NCBI GenBank assembly: GCA_017656505.1
Contig: JACDNU010000007.1
Location: 1-64,000 of the forward strand
Direction: 5' to 3'
Length of the DNA stretch: 64,000 nt
DNA from: Archaeoglobus sp.
GTDB lineage: Archaea > Halobacteriota > Archaeoglobi > Archaeoglobales > Archaeoglobaceae
The notes under the pieces were generated by a model that ran no database searches, had not been told where the DNA came from, and worked only from the letters and a program-made list of their open reading frames with translations. A program made the position numbers and the translations under genes. Positions 44,419 through 52,488 of this stretch are shown piece after piece (the first letter of the stretch is position 1; every line of letters begins with the position of its first letter).

Positions 44419-45477
44419 ATGGAAATTAAACCCAAATTGACTAGAAGGAATTTTATGAAGTTAGCAGCAGCAATGGGTGCAAGCGCTTTTCTCGCAACTT
44501 ACAAGAGCGAAATCGTTGAGGCTGTCGAGCAGAACAAGGATTACGTCCACATCTGCTGGCTGAACGGATCAGACTGCATGGGTTGCTCGATCTCATTCGT
44601 TCAGTCGGTAAGCCCAGACCTGATTACAATTCTGACCGAGATAACCGTGGGCACATCAGGATTGCCGATTGCATTGCCGGATTATATGGAGGTTGCCCAT
44701 CCGGCTGCAGGGAGTTTAGCAGAGAAGTTGAAGGAAGAGAGATGGATGAAAGCTCCGTTAAAGATCTTGATCTGTGAGGGCGGCGTACAAGAGGAAGGTT
44801 ACTGCATTGTTGGCCAGAGGGATTATACGGAGGTATTTAGGGAGGCTGCAGAAGTTGCTGATGTGATTATAGCGATTGGACAATGTGCAACATTTGGAGG
44901 CATCCCAGCAGCTAAGCCTAACCCGAGTGGGGCAATGGGGGTTCAAGATTACTTGAAAAAAGTTGGTATAAACAAACAAGTGATAAACCTTCCACTCTGT
45001 CCGATGAACCCAGATCATCTTGTGTTGACCTTGGCGGCCGCATTAATTGGCGCTATGCCGGAACTCGATCAATATGGCAGACCAAAAGCCTTTTTCGGAA
45101 AGAACATGCATATGGAACTATGCCCGTACCGGCCTTACTACGACAGGGGAATATTCAAGGAAACACCTAACGGCGAAGGCTGCAGGTTCAAAATGGGTTG
45201 TAAAGGTCCGGGGGTTTGGACGGACTGTGCTTTGAGGAAGTTTAACAACCATGTGAGCTTCTGTAATGAAACTAACATCTGTTATGGCTGTTCCGAGCCA
45301 GGATGGCCGGACAAGTTCTCTCCGTTCTACAAGGAAGTTACATCCTTGCCAACCGTGCTCGGATGGGATGCTGGAACGATAGGCACGGCTTTACTTGGGG
45401 CAACCGCTGCTGGTATAGTCGTCCATGGAATTAAGAGAGCCGCATCAGGCGGCAAAAAGGAAAAGAAGGAGGAGTGA
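44419..45477 (+). CDS. vhtG: Membrane [NiFe] hydrogenase small subunit (Vht type), Tat-exported
   Basis: A 352-residue protein from ATG 44419. The twin-arginine signal TRRNFMKLAAAMGASAF directs the folded heterodimer outside. Iron-sulfur ligands: CWLNGSDCMGC, GQCATFGG and PLCPMNP for the proximal cluster; HMELCPY, CRFKMGCKGP, TDC, FCNETNICYGC for the distal and medial clusters. A C-terminal helix (TIGTALLGATAAGIVVHGI) with a lysine tail anchors it in the membrane. It passes electrons from the NiFe site to cytochrome b. Confidence 0.96.
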   Translation: MEIKPKLTRRNFMKLAAAMGASAFLATYKSEIVEAVEQNKDYVHICWLNGSDCMGCSISFVQSVSPDLITILTEITVGTSGLPIALPDYMEVAHPAAGSLAEKLKEERWMKAPLKILICEGGVQEEGYCIVGQRDYTEVFREAAEVADVIIAIGQCATFGGIPAAKPNPSGAMGVQDYLKKVGINKQVINLPLCPMNPDHLVLTLAAALIGAMPELDQYGRPKAFFGKNMHMELCPYRPYYDRGIFKETPNGEGCRFKMGCKGPGVWTDCALRKFNNHVSFCNETNICYGCSEPGWPDKFSPFYKEVTSLPTVLGWDAGTIGTALLGATAAGIVVHGIKRAASGGKKEKKEE

Positions 45478-45492
45478 AGGGAGGCGTGAAGT

Positions 45493-47217
45493 ATGGCAAA
45501 GGTAGTAGTTGATCCCGTTACAAGAATTGAGGGACATCTCGGAATTACGATGGAAACGAAGGATGTTACAACCTCTACAGGTACTTGGACTTTGGTTGAT
45601 AAAGCTTACAGTCATTCAAACATGTTTAGAGGATTTGAAATAATCCTGAAAGGGAGAGATCCAAGGGATGCTTACTTCCTGACCCAAAGGATCTGTGGAG
45701 TATGCCATGCTGTCCACGGAGCAGCCTCAATGCAGGCTTTGGATCATGCCTATGGGGTTACTCCTCCTCCGGCGGCGGTTCTGATTAGAAATGTTCTGCA
45801 TGCATGTTTCTACTGCTATGACCACATAATTCATACCTACTTGTTGGTCGGACCTGAACTTGGGATTCTTGCCAAGTATCCGCCAATGGTTCCTCCAGCT
45901 CTTGGAAAGGAGGGCATAGCGAAGCTTGGACTCGGTTCGAGCTACGCAAAATGCGTCGAGATGCAGAGGATAGCCAACGAGGCAACAGCTCTCTGGGGTG
46001 GAAGGGCTCCATTTCCAGTTGCAGAATATCCGGGTGGTGTGACCGTTAAGCTCACTTTAGATAGAATTGCTGGCACAGTAGGCAGGATGAATCAGGTGTG
46101 GAATTTCGCAGTGCATACTATGTACAATGATCTCATGGCTCTGGTTGAGAAGAACGAGCATATCGGTGAGGCGGTTAGCACACTCTTGGATGTGGACTTC
46201 AGAGGCTTGCAGGATGTTGGACCTTCTTATCCAACTCAGCTCTCATACGGCCTCTTCCCAGATCCAGACAACTACGATGACTGGGTTAAAGCACAAGATG
46301 GAGAGCCGAGCAGAAGAAAGAGCGCAGTAATCCATGCCGGTGCATGGAATGGTGACTTCAAGGCGTTTGAGCTTGGAAAAATAAAGGAGTACGTTAAGTA
46401 TTCAAAGTATTCGGATGAGTGCACAGGTTTGCATCCGAAAGAGGGTAAGACAATTCCACAGAAGGACAAGCCCGGAGCATATGCGTGGGCAAAAGCACCG
46501 CGGTACGAGGACAAGCCGTATGAAGTGGGGCCGTTTGCAAGGATGGTCAACACCTTCGGTCTGAGATGGAAGTTCGATGTGACTAACCCGATTAGCGGAG
46601 AAACCTTCACCTTCGACTGGAAAGTGTTAAATCCAAACTCATCGGTGATAGATAGAGTAGCTGGAAGAGTTGCGCAGACGATTTTATTCGCTACAAAAGC
46701 GATGGAGTGGGCGATTGAGCTGAAGCAGTGGGTGCATGATGCGACAGCAACAATAAATCCGAAAACGAACAACTTCAGCTACGTGCCTGACGCGGCAGAA
46801 GGCATCGGATTGTGGGACGCTCCTAGAGGTGCGTTGCTGCACTATACGAAGATTAGGGGAGGAAAGATCGAGAACTATCAGTGTGTGGTACCAAGCACAT
46901 GGAATCTCGGCCCAAGAGATGACATGGGCCAGCCAGGACCCGTGGAGAAGGCTTTGGAGAACACATGGCTGCCGCAGATAGATGTACCAACGATCGCAAA
47001 CACCCTATATCCGGAAGCTGACATAGATGCATCAGCCTTCGGACTTGGGAAAGTGAAATGGGGAGATGCCTTGGCAGTGGCATTAAAGCCACTGGGCCTC
47101 GCTCCAATCAACATGGAGAATGGGTATAACACCTCGCTAGCCCTTGCAATCGTGAGGAGCTTCGATCCCTGCCTCGCTTGTGCTGTCCACGAGATCGATC
47201 TCACTATTAGAAGGTGA
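45493..47217 (+). CDS. vhtA: Membrane [NiFe] hydrogenase large subunit (Vht type)
   Basis: A 574-residue catalytic subunit. The NiFe site is held by RICGVCHAVH near residue 60 and DPCLACAVH near the C-terminus. Only eight residues (EIDLTIRR) follow the His where the maturation protease should cut, a short tail. The N-terminus DPVTRIEGHLGI is standard. It oxidises H2 at the outer face after Tat export together with VhtG, which starts the operon 16 nt upstream. Confidence 0.97.
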   Translation: MAKVVVDPVTRIEGHLGITMETKDVTTSTGTWTLVDKAYSHSNMFRGFEIILKGRDPRDAYFLTQRICGVCHAVHGAASMQALDHAYGVTPPPAAVLIRNVLHACFYCYDHIIHTYLLVGPELGILAKYPPMVPPALGKEGIAKLGLGSSYAKCVEMQRIANEATALWGGRAPFPVAEYPGGVTVKLTLDRIAGTVGRMNQVWNFAVHTMYNDLMALVEKNEHIGEAVSTLLDVDFRGLQDVGPSYPTQLSYGLFPDPDNYDDWVKAQDGEPSRRKSAVIHAGAWNGDFKAFELGKIKEYVKYSKYSDECTGLHPKEGKTIPQKDKPGAYAWAKAPRYEDKPYEVGPFARMVNTFGLRWKFDVTNPISGETFTFDWKVLNPNSSVIDRVAGRVAQTILFATKAMEWAIELKQWVHDATATINPKTNNFSYVPDAAEGIGLWDAPRGALLHYTKIRGGKIENYQCVVPSTWNLGPRDDMGQPGPVEKALENTWLPQIDVPTIANTLYPEADIDASAFGLGKVKWGDALAVALKPLGLAPINMENGYNTSLALAIVRSFDPCLACAVHEIDLTIRR

Positions 47218-47222
47218 GGCCA

Positions 47223-47870
47223 ATGCAAAAGGTGGAAGTCAAGCGACACTCGATCTTCATGCGAGTTTGCCACTGGAGCATAGCGATAACTGGGATTCTG
47301 CTCGGTTTAACGGGCTTGCAAATTGGAGGACTTTACGGTTTCAAATTTTTGCCAGAACAGCTTCTGGCTACGCACGTTTACATAGGCTTCGCTTTCGGAG
47401 CTCTTTGGGGTTTATTCTCCTATTACATTTTGACAAAGGAATGGAAGTGGATCTCCCTTGGCAGAATTCCCTACAGTTTGCAGTTCATGTGGGCAGAGAC
47501 CAAAGCTTGGTTCGGGAAAGGGCATGTTGAAGATCCAAGAGCCTATGATCCTGAAAAGGGAGACTATGTTGAGAAGATAATTCCGACGCAAGTGATGGTC
47601 TGGTGGGGCTACGCTTTGGTTGCGCTGCTCACTGGCTTGACGGGATTGGCAATGGTATTCCCTGAAACCTTTGGGCCAGTTATTGGAATATGCCAGGCTT
47701 TAGCACCAATCTTTGGAACAGAGAATGGCTTTGCACTAGTTAGAGCACTTCATCTCTTCGGCATGTACCTCTTTGCGGTTATACTGATAATGCACATCTA
47801 TGCAGTTATACTGTTCGGTGTACTACCTTCAATGATCACAGGAAAGAGGGAGGAAAAGGTTGCAGAGTGA
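47223..47870 (+). CDS. vhtC: Cytochrome b subunit of the membrane hydrogenase
   Basis: A 215-residue protein from ATG 47223; AAGGTGAGG overlapping the vhtA stop is the Shine-Dalgarno. Four transmembrane helices. Heme-ligand histidines lie in RVCHWSIAITG, LLATHVYIGFAFG, ALHLFGMYLF and LIMHIYAVILFG, as in HyaC/VhtC proteins. It takes electrons from the small subunit to the membrane quinone, in Archaeoglobales probably menaquinone. Confidence 0.94.
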   Translation: MQKVEVKRHSIFMRVCHWSIAITGILLGLTGLQIGGLYGFKFLPEQLLATHVYIGFAFGALWGLFSYYILTKEWKWISLGRIPYSLQFMWAETKAWFGKGHVEDPRAYDPEKGDYVEKIIPTQVMVWWGYALVALLTGLTGLAMVFPETFGPVIGICQALAPIFGTENGFALVRALHLFGMYLFAVILIMHIYAVILFGVLPSMITGKREEKVAE

Positions 47871-48375
47871 ATTAAACGGGGAGAAAGAAAACAGAGAAAG
47901 CGGAGAAAACAAAAGAGTTCTCGTCTTGGGAATCGGAAACATACTGCTGAGAGATGAAGGAGTAGGAGTAAGAGTAGCAGAAGAACTGAAAAACCTTGAT
48001 CTCCCCGAAGATGTCGAAGTTATCGACGGGGGGACTCTAGGTTTATCTCTTTTAAATTTTTTTGAAAGTTACGAAAAAGTTGTAATTATCGATGCTGTTA
48101 AGGGTGGAAAAAAGCCCGGTACGATTTACAAATTCGATTTAACCGAGTATCTCGATAATATAAGCTATCCATTTTCGCTGTCTTCAATGCACGACATAGA
48201 CTTCGTTTACACAATGAAACAGATAGGAAGGGAATTCTACAAGCTTCCAGAAAAGATGATTGTAATTGGCATAGAACCTGAAGAAGTCGAGGCTGGACTT
48301 GAGCTCTCTGACAGGTTGAAAAAGAAAATTCCAGAAGTTGTAAAGTTGGTCCTCGAGGAAATAAACGAATGCTAA
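47860..48375 (+). CDS. vhtD: Hydrogenase maturation endopeptidase (HycI/HyaD family)
   Basis: A 171-residue nickel-dependent protease: VLVLGIGNILLRDEGVGVRV, with the nickel-binding Glu/Asp, IIDAVKGGKKPGTIY and SSMHDIDFV with the third ligand. It removes the C-terminal tail of VhtA once nickel is in place. The start is probably TTG 47860, overlapping the cytochrome b stop by 11 nt; no ATG or GTG is available before the catalytic core. Confidence 0.93.
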   Translation: MQSELNGEKENRESGENKRVLVLGIGNILLRDEGVGVRVAEELKNLDLPEDVEVIDGGTLGLSLLNFFESYEKVVIIDAVKGGKKPGTIYKFDLTEYLDNISYPFSLSSMHDIDFVYTMKQIGREFYKLPEKMIVIGIEPEEVEAGLELSDRLKKKIPEVVKLVLEEINEC

Positions 48376-48447
48376 AAACGAATTCGAAATCCTGAAAAAT
48401 TCTGGACCTTCAGTAAAATTTTTATTTGTTGAGCCTGAAGATTTTTT

Positions 48448-48516
48448 ATGGACGCGCTCGTATTTCTTGCGATGGTACTTTTCGCTCTGGCATGGATCTC
48501 ACTCATGCTGAGCTGA
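48448..48516 (+). CDS. Possible 22-residue transmembrane peptide
   Basis: ATG 48448 opens a 22-codon frame, MDALVFLAMVLFALAWISLM plus two residues, which is entirely one hydrophobic helix. A TAAAATTTTTATTT box at about 48414-48427 is correctly placed for a leaderless mRNA. It lies 72 nt after the hydrogenase protease gene. Chance hydrophobic frames of this size are common, so this is tentative. Confidence 0.35.
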   Translation: MDALVFLAMVLFALAWISLMLS

Positions 48517-48651
48517 ATCCTTGGGAGTTGAACCTGAACATAATTATTTTAACAGCTTACAGTTTTATTCCAAAGGTATTTTGCCAAATTTTTAAGAACC
48601 GTAGTTTTGAGTCTCTAAACTCAAAAACTTCTAAAAACCTATAAAACCTCC

Positions 48652-48658
48652 AAAAAAA
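48652..48658 (-). terminator. Oligo-T terminator of the H/ACA RNA
   Basis: On the minus strand seven T residues follow immediately after the last ACA box, as expected for the 3' end of an archaeal small RNA. Confidence 0.7.
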
Positions 48659-48872
48659 TGTTCCCCGGGAACTAACGCTGCCTTTCACAGCGTTGCTGTG
48701 CAGCCTCCGGCAGCTGACCCTTTCTCGGGGTGTGCCATGCATGGGTTGTCCCGGAATCATCGTAAGCCTTGCTCACTCGTCCGGGGACCTAAATGCATGG
48801 CAATGTACCCCCAAACTTGCAGAAAGCCTCATCGCTTGCATCGCACACTCCGCTTCCTCCCCGTTTGGGGTA
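48659..48872 (-). ncRNA. Three-hairpin H/ACA pseudouridylation guide sRNA
   Basis: A GC-rich island in AT-rich DNA that folds into three stem-loops on the minus strand, each ending in ACA. Hairpin 1: stem CCCCAAAC/GTTTGGGG, ACA at 48804-48806. Hairpin 2: stem TGCCATGCAT/ATGCATGGCA, upper stem GTCCC(C)GG/CCGGGAC, ACA at 48731-48733. Hairpin 3: stem CCCCGAGAA/TTCCCGGGG, upper stem GCTGCC/GGCAGC, ACA at 48659-48661. From the base of the upper stem to ACA there are 14, 14 and 15 nt, the rule for archaeal guides. Kink-turn elements (CGA facing CGATGA) cap hairpins 1 and 2. Hairpin 3 guides AGGGUCA and GUUAG would address UAAC-U-A-UGACCCU, which resembles helix 69 of 23S rRNA. Confidence 0.85.
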
Positions 48873-48888
48873 ATAAATTGTAGTTAAA

Positions 48889-48902
48889 AGGATTAAAAAT
48901 AC
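48889..48902 (-). promoter_or_regulatory. TATA-like box of the H/ACA RNA
   Basis: On the minus strand GTATTTTTAATCC lies about 25 nt before the first stem of the RNA. Confidence 0.5.
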
Positions 48903-48980
48903 TTTTTGTAGATCTTGTAGATGAAATGATTTAGGCAGATTAACGATACATTTAAGGTTGGAGTTGTTTTGGAATAGTTC

Positions 48981-49799
48981 ATGGAAAGTATGGATATTGA
49001 GGTGAAAAGAATTGGTGAACAGCTAGAGTTGATCAGAATTGGACTCATAAACTATTTTGTCAGCAATTCTCTGCTTTTCGATTGTGGCACAACTTGTACG
49101 GCTGAAAGGCTGGTTGAAAGAGTTAACTCTAAGGTTGACCCTAGACTTGCCTCTATATCCCACATCGTCGTATCCCATGCTCACTTCGACCACATCGCCG
49201 GATTGGCTGTTCTCAAAGCTAGATTTCCTGCTGCAAGAGTTCTGGCCCATCCACGTATAGGACAGCTTGTTAAGAAGGAGAAGGTTATTGAAGCTTGGAA
49301 CAATGAAAATAAGGAATTCTGCGAGAAATTCGGTGAGGAAACCTTGAAATTCGATCTCAATTTTGAGATTGAGGAAGTTGGGGAAGGAACTCTTGTTTCC
49401 GATATGAAAGTCATTGAAACTCCCGGTCACTCAGCTGATGCAATCTCTCTTTTGAACGAAGAGGGTATTATGCTCGTTGCCGATGCTTTGGGCTATCCAC
49501 TCTCATCGAAAAACGTTCCGATGTTCTTTCATAGTTTCTCAAAATATGTTGAGAGCATAGAAAAAATCAGAGGGTTGGCTGAAAAGGTATGCCTTGGACA
49601 CAATGGGGCAATATTCAGTGTAGATTACTGTGATGTTGCTTTAGATGAAGCCTATAAGCTGAGGGAAGAGATAAAAGAAGGGTTAACTGAAGATGAGCTG
49701 TTCAAGAGGATATACAAGGAGGAGCTATCACTCTATCCGGTAAGCACAATAAAAGGGGTTGCAAAACTTCTTGTAAAAAGATCTCTTGAGGGGGATTAG
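48981..49799 (+). CDS. MBL-fold metallo-hydrolase
   Basis: A 272-residue metallo-beta-lactamase-fold protein with the binuclear metal site HAHFDHIAG near residues 70-76, ETPGHSADAISL with the third His, VADALGYP with the bridging Asp, and GHNGAIF with the last His. It belongs to the general hydrolase group; the substrate is unknown. It stands alone between the H/ACA RNA (opposite strand) and the convergent ATPase gene. ATG 48990 is an alternative start. Confidence 0.87.
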   Translation: MESMDIEVKRIGEQLELIRIGLINYFVSNSLLFDCGTTCTAERLVERVNSKVDPRLASISHIVVSHAHFDHIAGLAVLKARFPAARVLAHPRIGQLVKKEKVIEAWNNENKEFCEKFGEETLKFDLNFEIEEVGEGTLVSDMKVIETPGHSADAISLLNEEGIMLVADALGYPLSSKNVPMFFHSFSKYVESIEKIRGLAEKVCLGHNGAIFSVDYCDVALDEAYKLREEIKEGLTEDELFKRIYKEELSLYPVSTIKGVAKLLVKRSLEGD

Positions 49800-49857
49800 A
49801 TTTAAGAGAAATAAAAGAGAGGTAAATTCAAGAGAATTAATTTTTTAGCTACATATA

Positions 49858-49887
49858 TTACATGTACTCTAGCTACATGTACTCTAG
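49858..49887. repeat. 15-bp tandem duplication across a stop codon
   Basis: TTACATGTACTCTAG (49858-49872) is followed by CTACATGTACTCTAG (49873-49887), 14 of 15 bases equal. On the minus strand both copies read Leu-Glu-Tyr-Met-stop, and the stop of the ATPase gene (49873-49875) is at the junction. Confidence 0.92.
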
Positions 49888-51513
49888 CCCTGCACCACCG
49901 TATTCCTCGAGGAGCTTGAAAGCTTCTTCCGGTTCAGCCTGATATGCATAGATCACCGAAGAAACTTTTTTGAACTCGGTTATGTCGTTCTCGACCATAT
50001 ATTCAAGGATGTACTGTCTCCTCCTTAGTTCATCTTCGAGCTCCCTAGCACTCCAGCCACGCATCTTCTTTATTTCATCCAAAGCTTTAGAGGTTCCGAC
50101 CATCTGGTGAACATCCCTTATGTTGTCGTATATAAAAACAGTCGAAGTTCTGAGCATCTTCGTGTTTGGATCTAAACCAACGATCTCGGCTATCTCGACA
50201 TTTCTTCTTACTCTCTTCTCGTTAACGTACGTCTGTGTTTGGATGCTTATTATGTCGAGAGCTTCGATCATAGCTCTCGGGACGCTTATGGGTGGATTTT
50301 CAAGCCTGTGGATAGCTGAGTTAACACTGTCTGCATGCAGAGTTGAATAAGTTGTGTGACCGGTCGACATAGCCTGGAAAAGTGTGGCAGCCTCCTTACC
50401 TCTAACCTCACCGACTATTATATACTCAGGTCTCTGCCTTAAAGCAGCTCTGAGCAAGTCATACATTTCTATCGGCTTTGCATTCTCTTGAAAAGCATCT
50501 CTCGTAACTCCGGGAATCCAGTTTTTGTGTGGTAGAGTAAGCTCTCTTGTATCTTCAATCGTGACTATCTTTGCTTTCCTTGGGATGAATAGGGCAACAG
50601 CATTTGTTGAAGTTGTTTTACCGCTCGCCGTTCCGCCCGCGAAAATGAGGCTTTTTCTGTTCTCGATGCATAGCCAGAGATACGCCATCTGTTCGGCAGA
50701 AAAAGTCCCCCACTTTATTAGCGATACCGGAGTTATCGGCTCCTTCCTAAATTTTCTTACTGTGAAGGTTGAGCCATGGTCTGTAACTTCTCTCCCTAAA
50801 GTCATCTGGATTCTGCTGCCATCAGGCATGGTTGCATCAACCATCGGCTCGGCAACGGATATGTGCTTTCCACAACGCTGGGCGAGCTTTATAACGAATG
50901 CATCGAGCACGTCTGAACTTTCGAAGACAAGATTCGTTTTGAGATTCGTGTATTTGCGATGGAAGATGTAGATTGGTTTTTCATGCCCGTTGCATGAGAT
51001 ATCCTCGATGCTCGGATCGAGCATTAATGGTGTTATTCTGTCATAGAGGACTGTTTTCTTCAAAACGTGATAGAAAACCCTGAAAAAGTCAGATCCTTCG
51101 AGTTCGATCCTGTAATCGCTAAGAATCTTGTCAACCTCTTCTCTCAAAAGCTCCTCACTCGATCTCCCCGTAATTCTTTCTGGCTTTAAAACAACGTATC
51201 CGAGCTTGTCGATTATTTCCTCGGCCAATCTGTATTCCTCTTCGTTGAGCTTTGGCTCGTTAACATAGTAAAGGTACTCGTCCTCTTCAGGCTTGTAGAG
51301 GATGTGGACACTCGCAAAAGCGTATTTTCCGGAAAGGGGATAGCTTTCGATCTGAGTCCATCCTTCGGGAACCTCAAAACTTCTTTCGAGTTTCTTTGCA
51401 AGGACGTTAAAAGTTTCTTCTTCCAACCAGTCTTCCCTTGAGGTCTTCTTAAGCTCTTCTATGAGTTTTCTCTTTCCCTTATCTTTTTTTCTGAGAGTTA
51501 GTGAGAATCCCAT
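49873..51513 (-). CDS. Type II/IV secretion system ATPase (archaellum/pilus FlaI-like)
   Basis: A 546-residue secretion ATPase from ATG 51513: Walker A GGTASGKTTSTNAV near residue 255, the Asp box TIEDTRELTLPH, Walker B IIVGEVRGKEAATLFQAM and the His box STGHTTYSTLHAD. Such motors drive archaella, pili or adhesion filaments. The polytopic partner (FlaJ/TadC type), usually the next gene, is absent: the downstream neighbour is convergent. The N-terminal 110 residues have no recognised motif. Confidence 0.92.
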   Translation of the reverse strand: MGFSLTLRKKDKGKRKLIEELKKTSREDWLEEETFNVLAKKLERSFEVPEGWTQIESYPLSGKYAFASVHILYKPEEDEYLYYVNEPKLNEEEYRLAEEIIDKLGYVVLKPERITGRSSEELLREEVDKILSDYRIELEGSDFFRVFYHVLKKTVLYDRITPLMLDPSIEDISCNGHEKPIYIFHRKYTNLKTNLVFESSDVLDAFVIKLAQRCGKHISVAEPMVDATMPDGSRIQMTLGREVTDHGSTFTVRKFRKEPITPVSLIKWGTFSAEQMAYLWLCIENRKSLIFAGGTASGKTTSTNAVALFIPRKAKIVTIEDTRELTLPHKNWIPGVTRDAFQENAKPIEMYDLLRAALRQRPEYIIVGEVRGKEAATLFQAMSTGHTTYSTLHADSVNSAIHRLENPPISVPRAMIEALDIISIQTQTYVNEKRVRRNVEIAEIVGLDPNTKMLRTSTVFIYDNIRDVHQMVGTSKALDEIKKMRGWSARELEDELRRRQYILEYMVENDITEFKKVSSVIYAYQAEPEEAFKLLEEYGGAGLEYM

Positions 51514-51600
51514 CAACGAACAACTTTCATTGATAAGTAAAAGTTTTTCCGTATCTCATGATGAGGTAAGACTCGTTTCTGAATTAGTTTTGAGCTAGGA

Positions 51601-52374
51601 CTATTCCTTCTGGAAGCTTACTATCTCGAATGCGAGATTTTCATCGACCAAGCTTACGAGCAAGCTATCGAGCATGCTTTCGGTGCAGGCAACAATAACC
51701 CCACAACCATGATGGGCAGCCTCGATGCAAACCTCCTTCGAGCCGAAGAAAATCGGTTCAACCATTATCTTTCTGCATGAAACCAAAGCTTCGACTCCCA
51801 AAGCTACGACGATTTTTTTGGGGTTTTCTTTGATCAACCGGGAGAACGCCTCGTAATCAACCTTCCTACTTCCCCCCTCCCCAACATCCGGAATCTTTAC
51901 TATGATTATCTCACCCTTGCCCGGAGGTTCGAATCCCTCCAGGGGCTTAACAAGGACATCCTCCCCATCTTTAGCGGGCATTAAAGCTACACCATTACCA
52001 TCTTCCGCCTCCTTAGCGAAAATGAATCCGTCGCTATACCAGTATCTGACTTTAGAATTCTCTTTAAGCTCCCCAGAAGCTATGGCAACGATGGATCTGG
52101 AGTATAATTTTTTTACCAGTTCTTCCGAAAAAACGTGGAGGTCGAAAAGGTTTTTCGTCAGCCACTCTATTCCGCTCTCGGTGACTTCATAGAATCCTTT
52201 ATGGATTACTCTCACATATCCCATGCTCACGAGCTCCTTGAAATGCTCCGAGATCGCCTGTGGTGTGAGATGAAGTTTTCTGGCAATATCCCTTTGATTT
52301 GCCTCCTTTCTGGACACGAGCTCCGAAAGAATGAGAAGCCTAACCGTATCCTTCCTGCTAAGAAGAACGTTCAT
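51601..52374 (-). CDS. Winged-helix transcriptional regulator with C-terminal sensor-like domain
   Basis: A 257-residue protein. The first 75 residues form a MarR/ArsR-like winged helix (RDIARKLHLTPQAISEHFKELVSMGYV). The remaining 180 residues are an alpha/beta domain with IVAIASGELKENSKV, EIIIVKIPDVGEGG and ACRKIMVEPIFFG-like stretches, typical of a euryarchaeal regulator family of unknown signal. It lies upstream of the secretion ATPase on the same strand, 84 nt apart, with a possible CTCATGATGAG dyad between. Confidence 0.82.
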   Translation of the reverse strand: MNVLLSRKDTVRLLILSELVSRKEANQRDIARKLHLTPQAISEHFKELVSMGYVRVIHKGFYEVTESGIEWLTKNLFDLHVFSEELVKKLYSRSIVAIASGELKENSKVRYWYSDGFIFAKEAEDGNGVALMPAKDGEDVLVKPLEGFEPPGKGEIIIVKIPDVGEGGSRKVDYEAFSRLIKENPKKIVVALGVEALVSCRKIMVEPIFFGSKEVCIEAAHHGCGVIVACTESMLDSLLVSLVDENLAFEIVSFQKE

Positions 52375-52488
52375 TGAATAATGTATTCTGTTGAGCTTTT
52401 ATAATTTATCTTCTCTTAGTTTATCTTCCCTTATGTTTGGCTTCTTTGCTTATGGATTTCTTGGCAAAATTTTCTGGCAAATAATCTT

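Noticed and set aside
46272-46772. Long antisense frame inside the hydrogenase large subunit
   Set aside because: It is a shadow of strongly conserved coding sequence on the other strand, with no promoter or family match.
48660-48880. Candidate RNase P RNA or SRP RNA for the GC-rich island
   Set aside because: GGAGGAAG resembles the first conserved RNase P block on the minus strand, but the second conserved core (ACAGAA-type) and the SRP domain IV loop are absent, while three ACA-tailed hairpins fit H/ACA precisely.
48639-48890. Plus-strand transcript for the same island, from CTATAAAA at 48639
   Set aside because: Stems also fold on this strand, but there are no ACA boxes after them and the seven-base T run sits at the correct end only for the minus strand.
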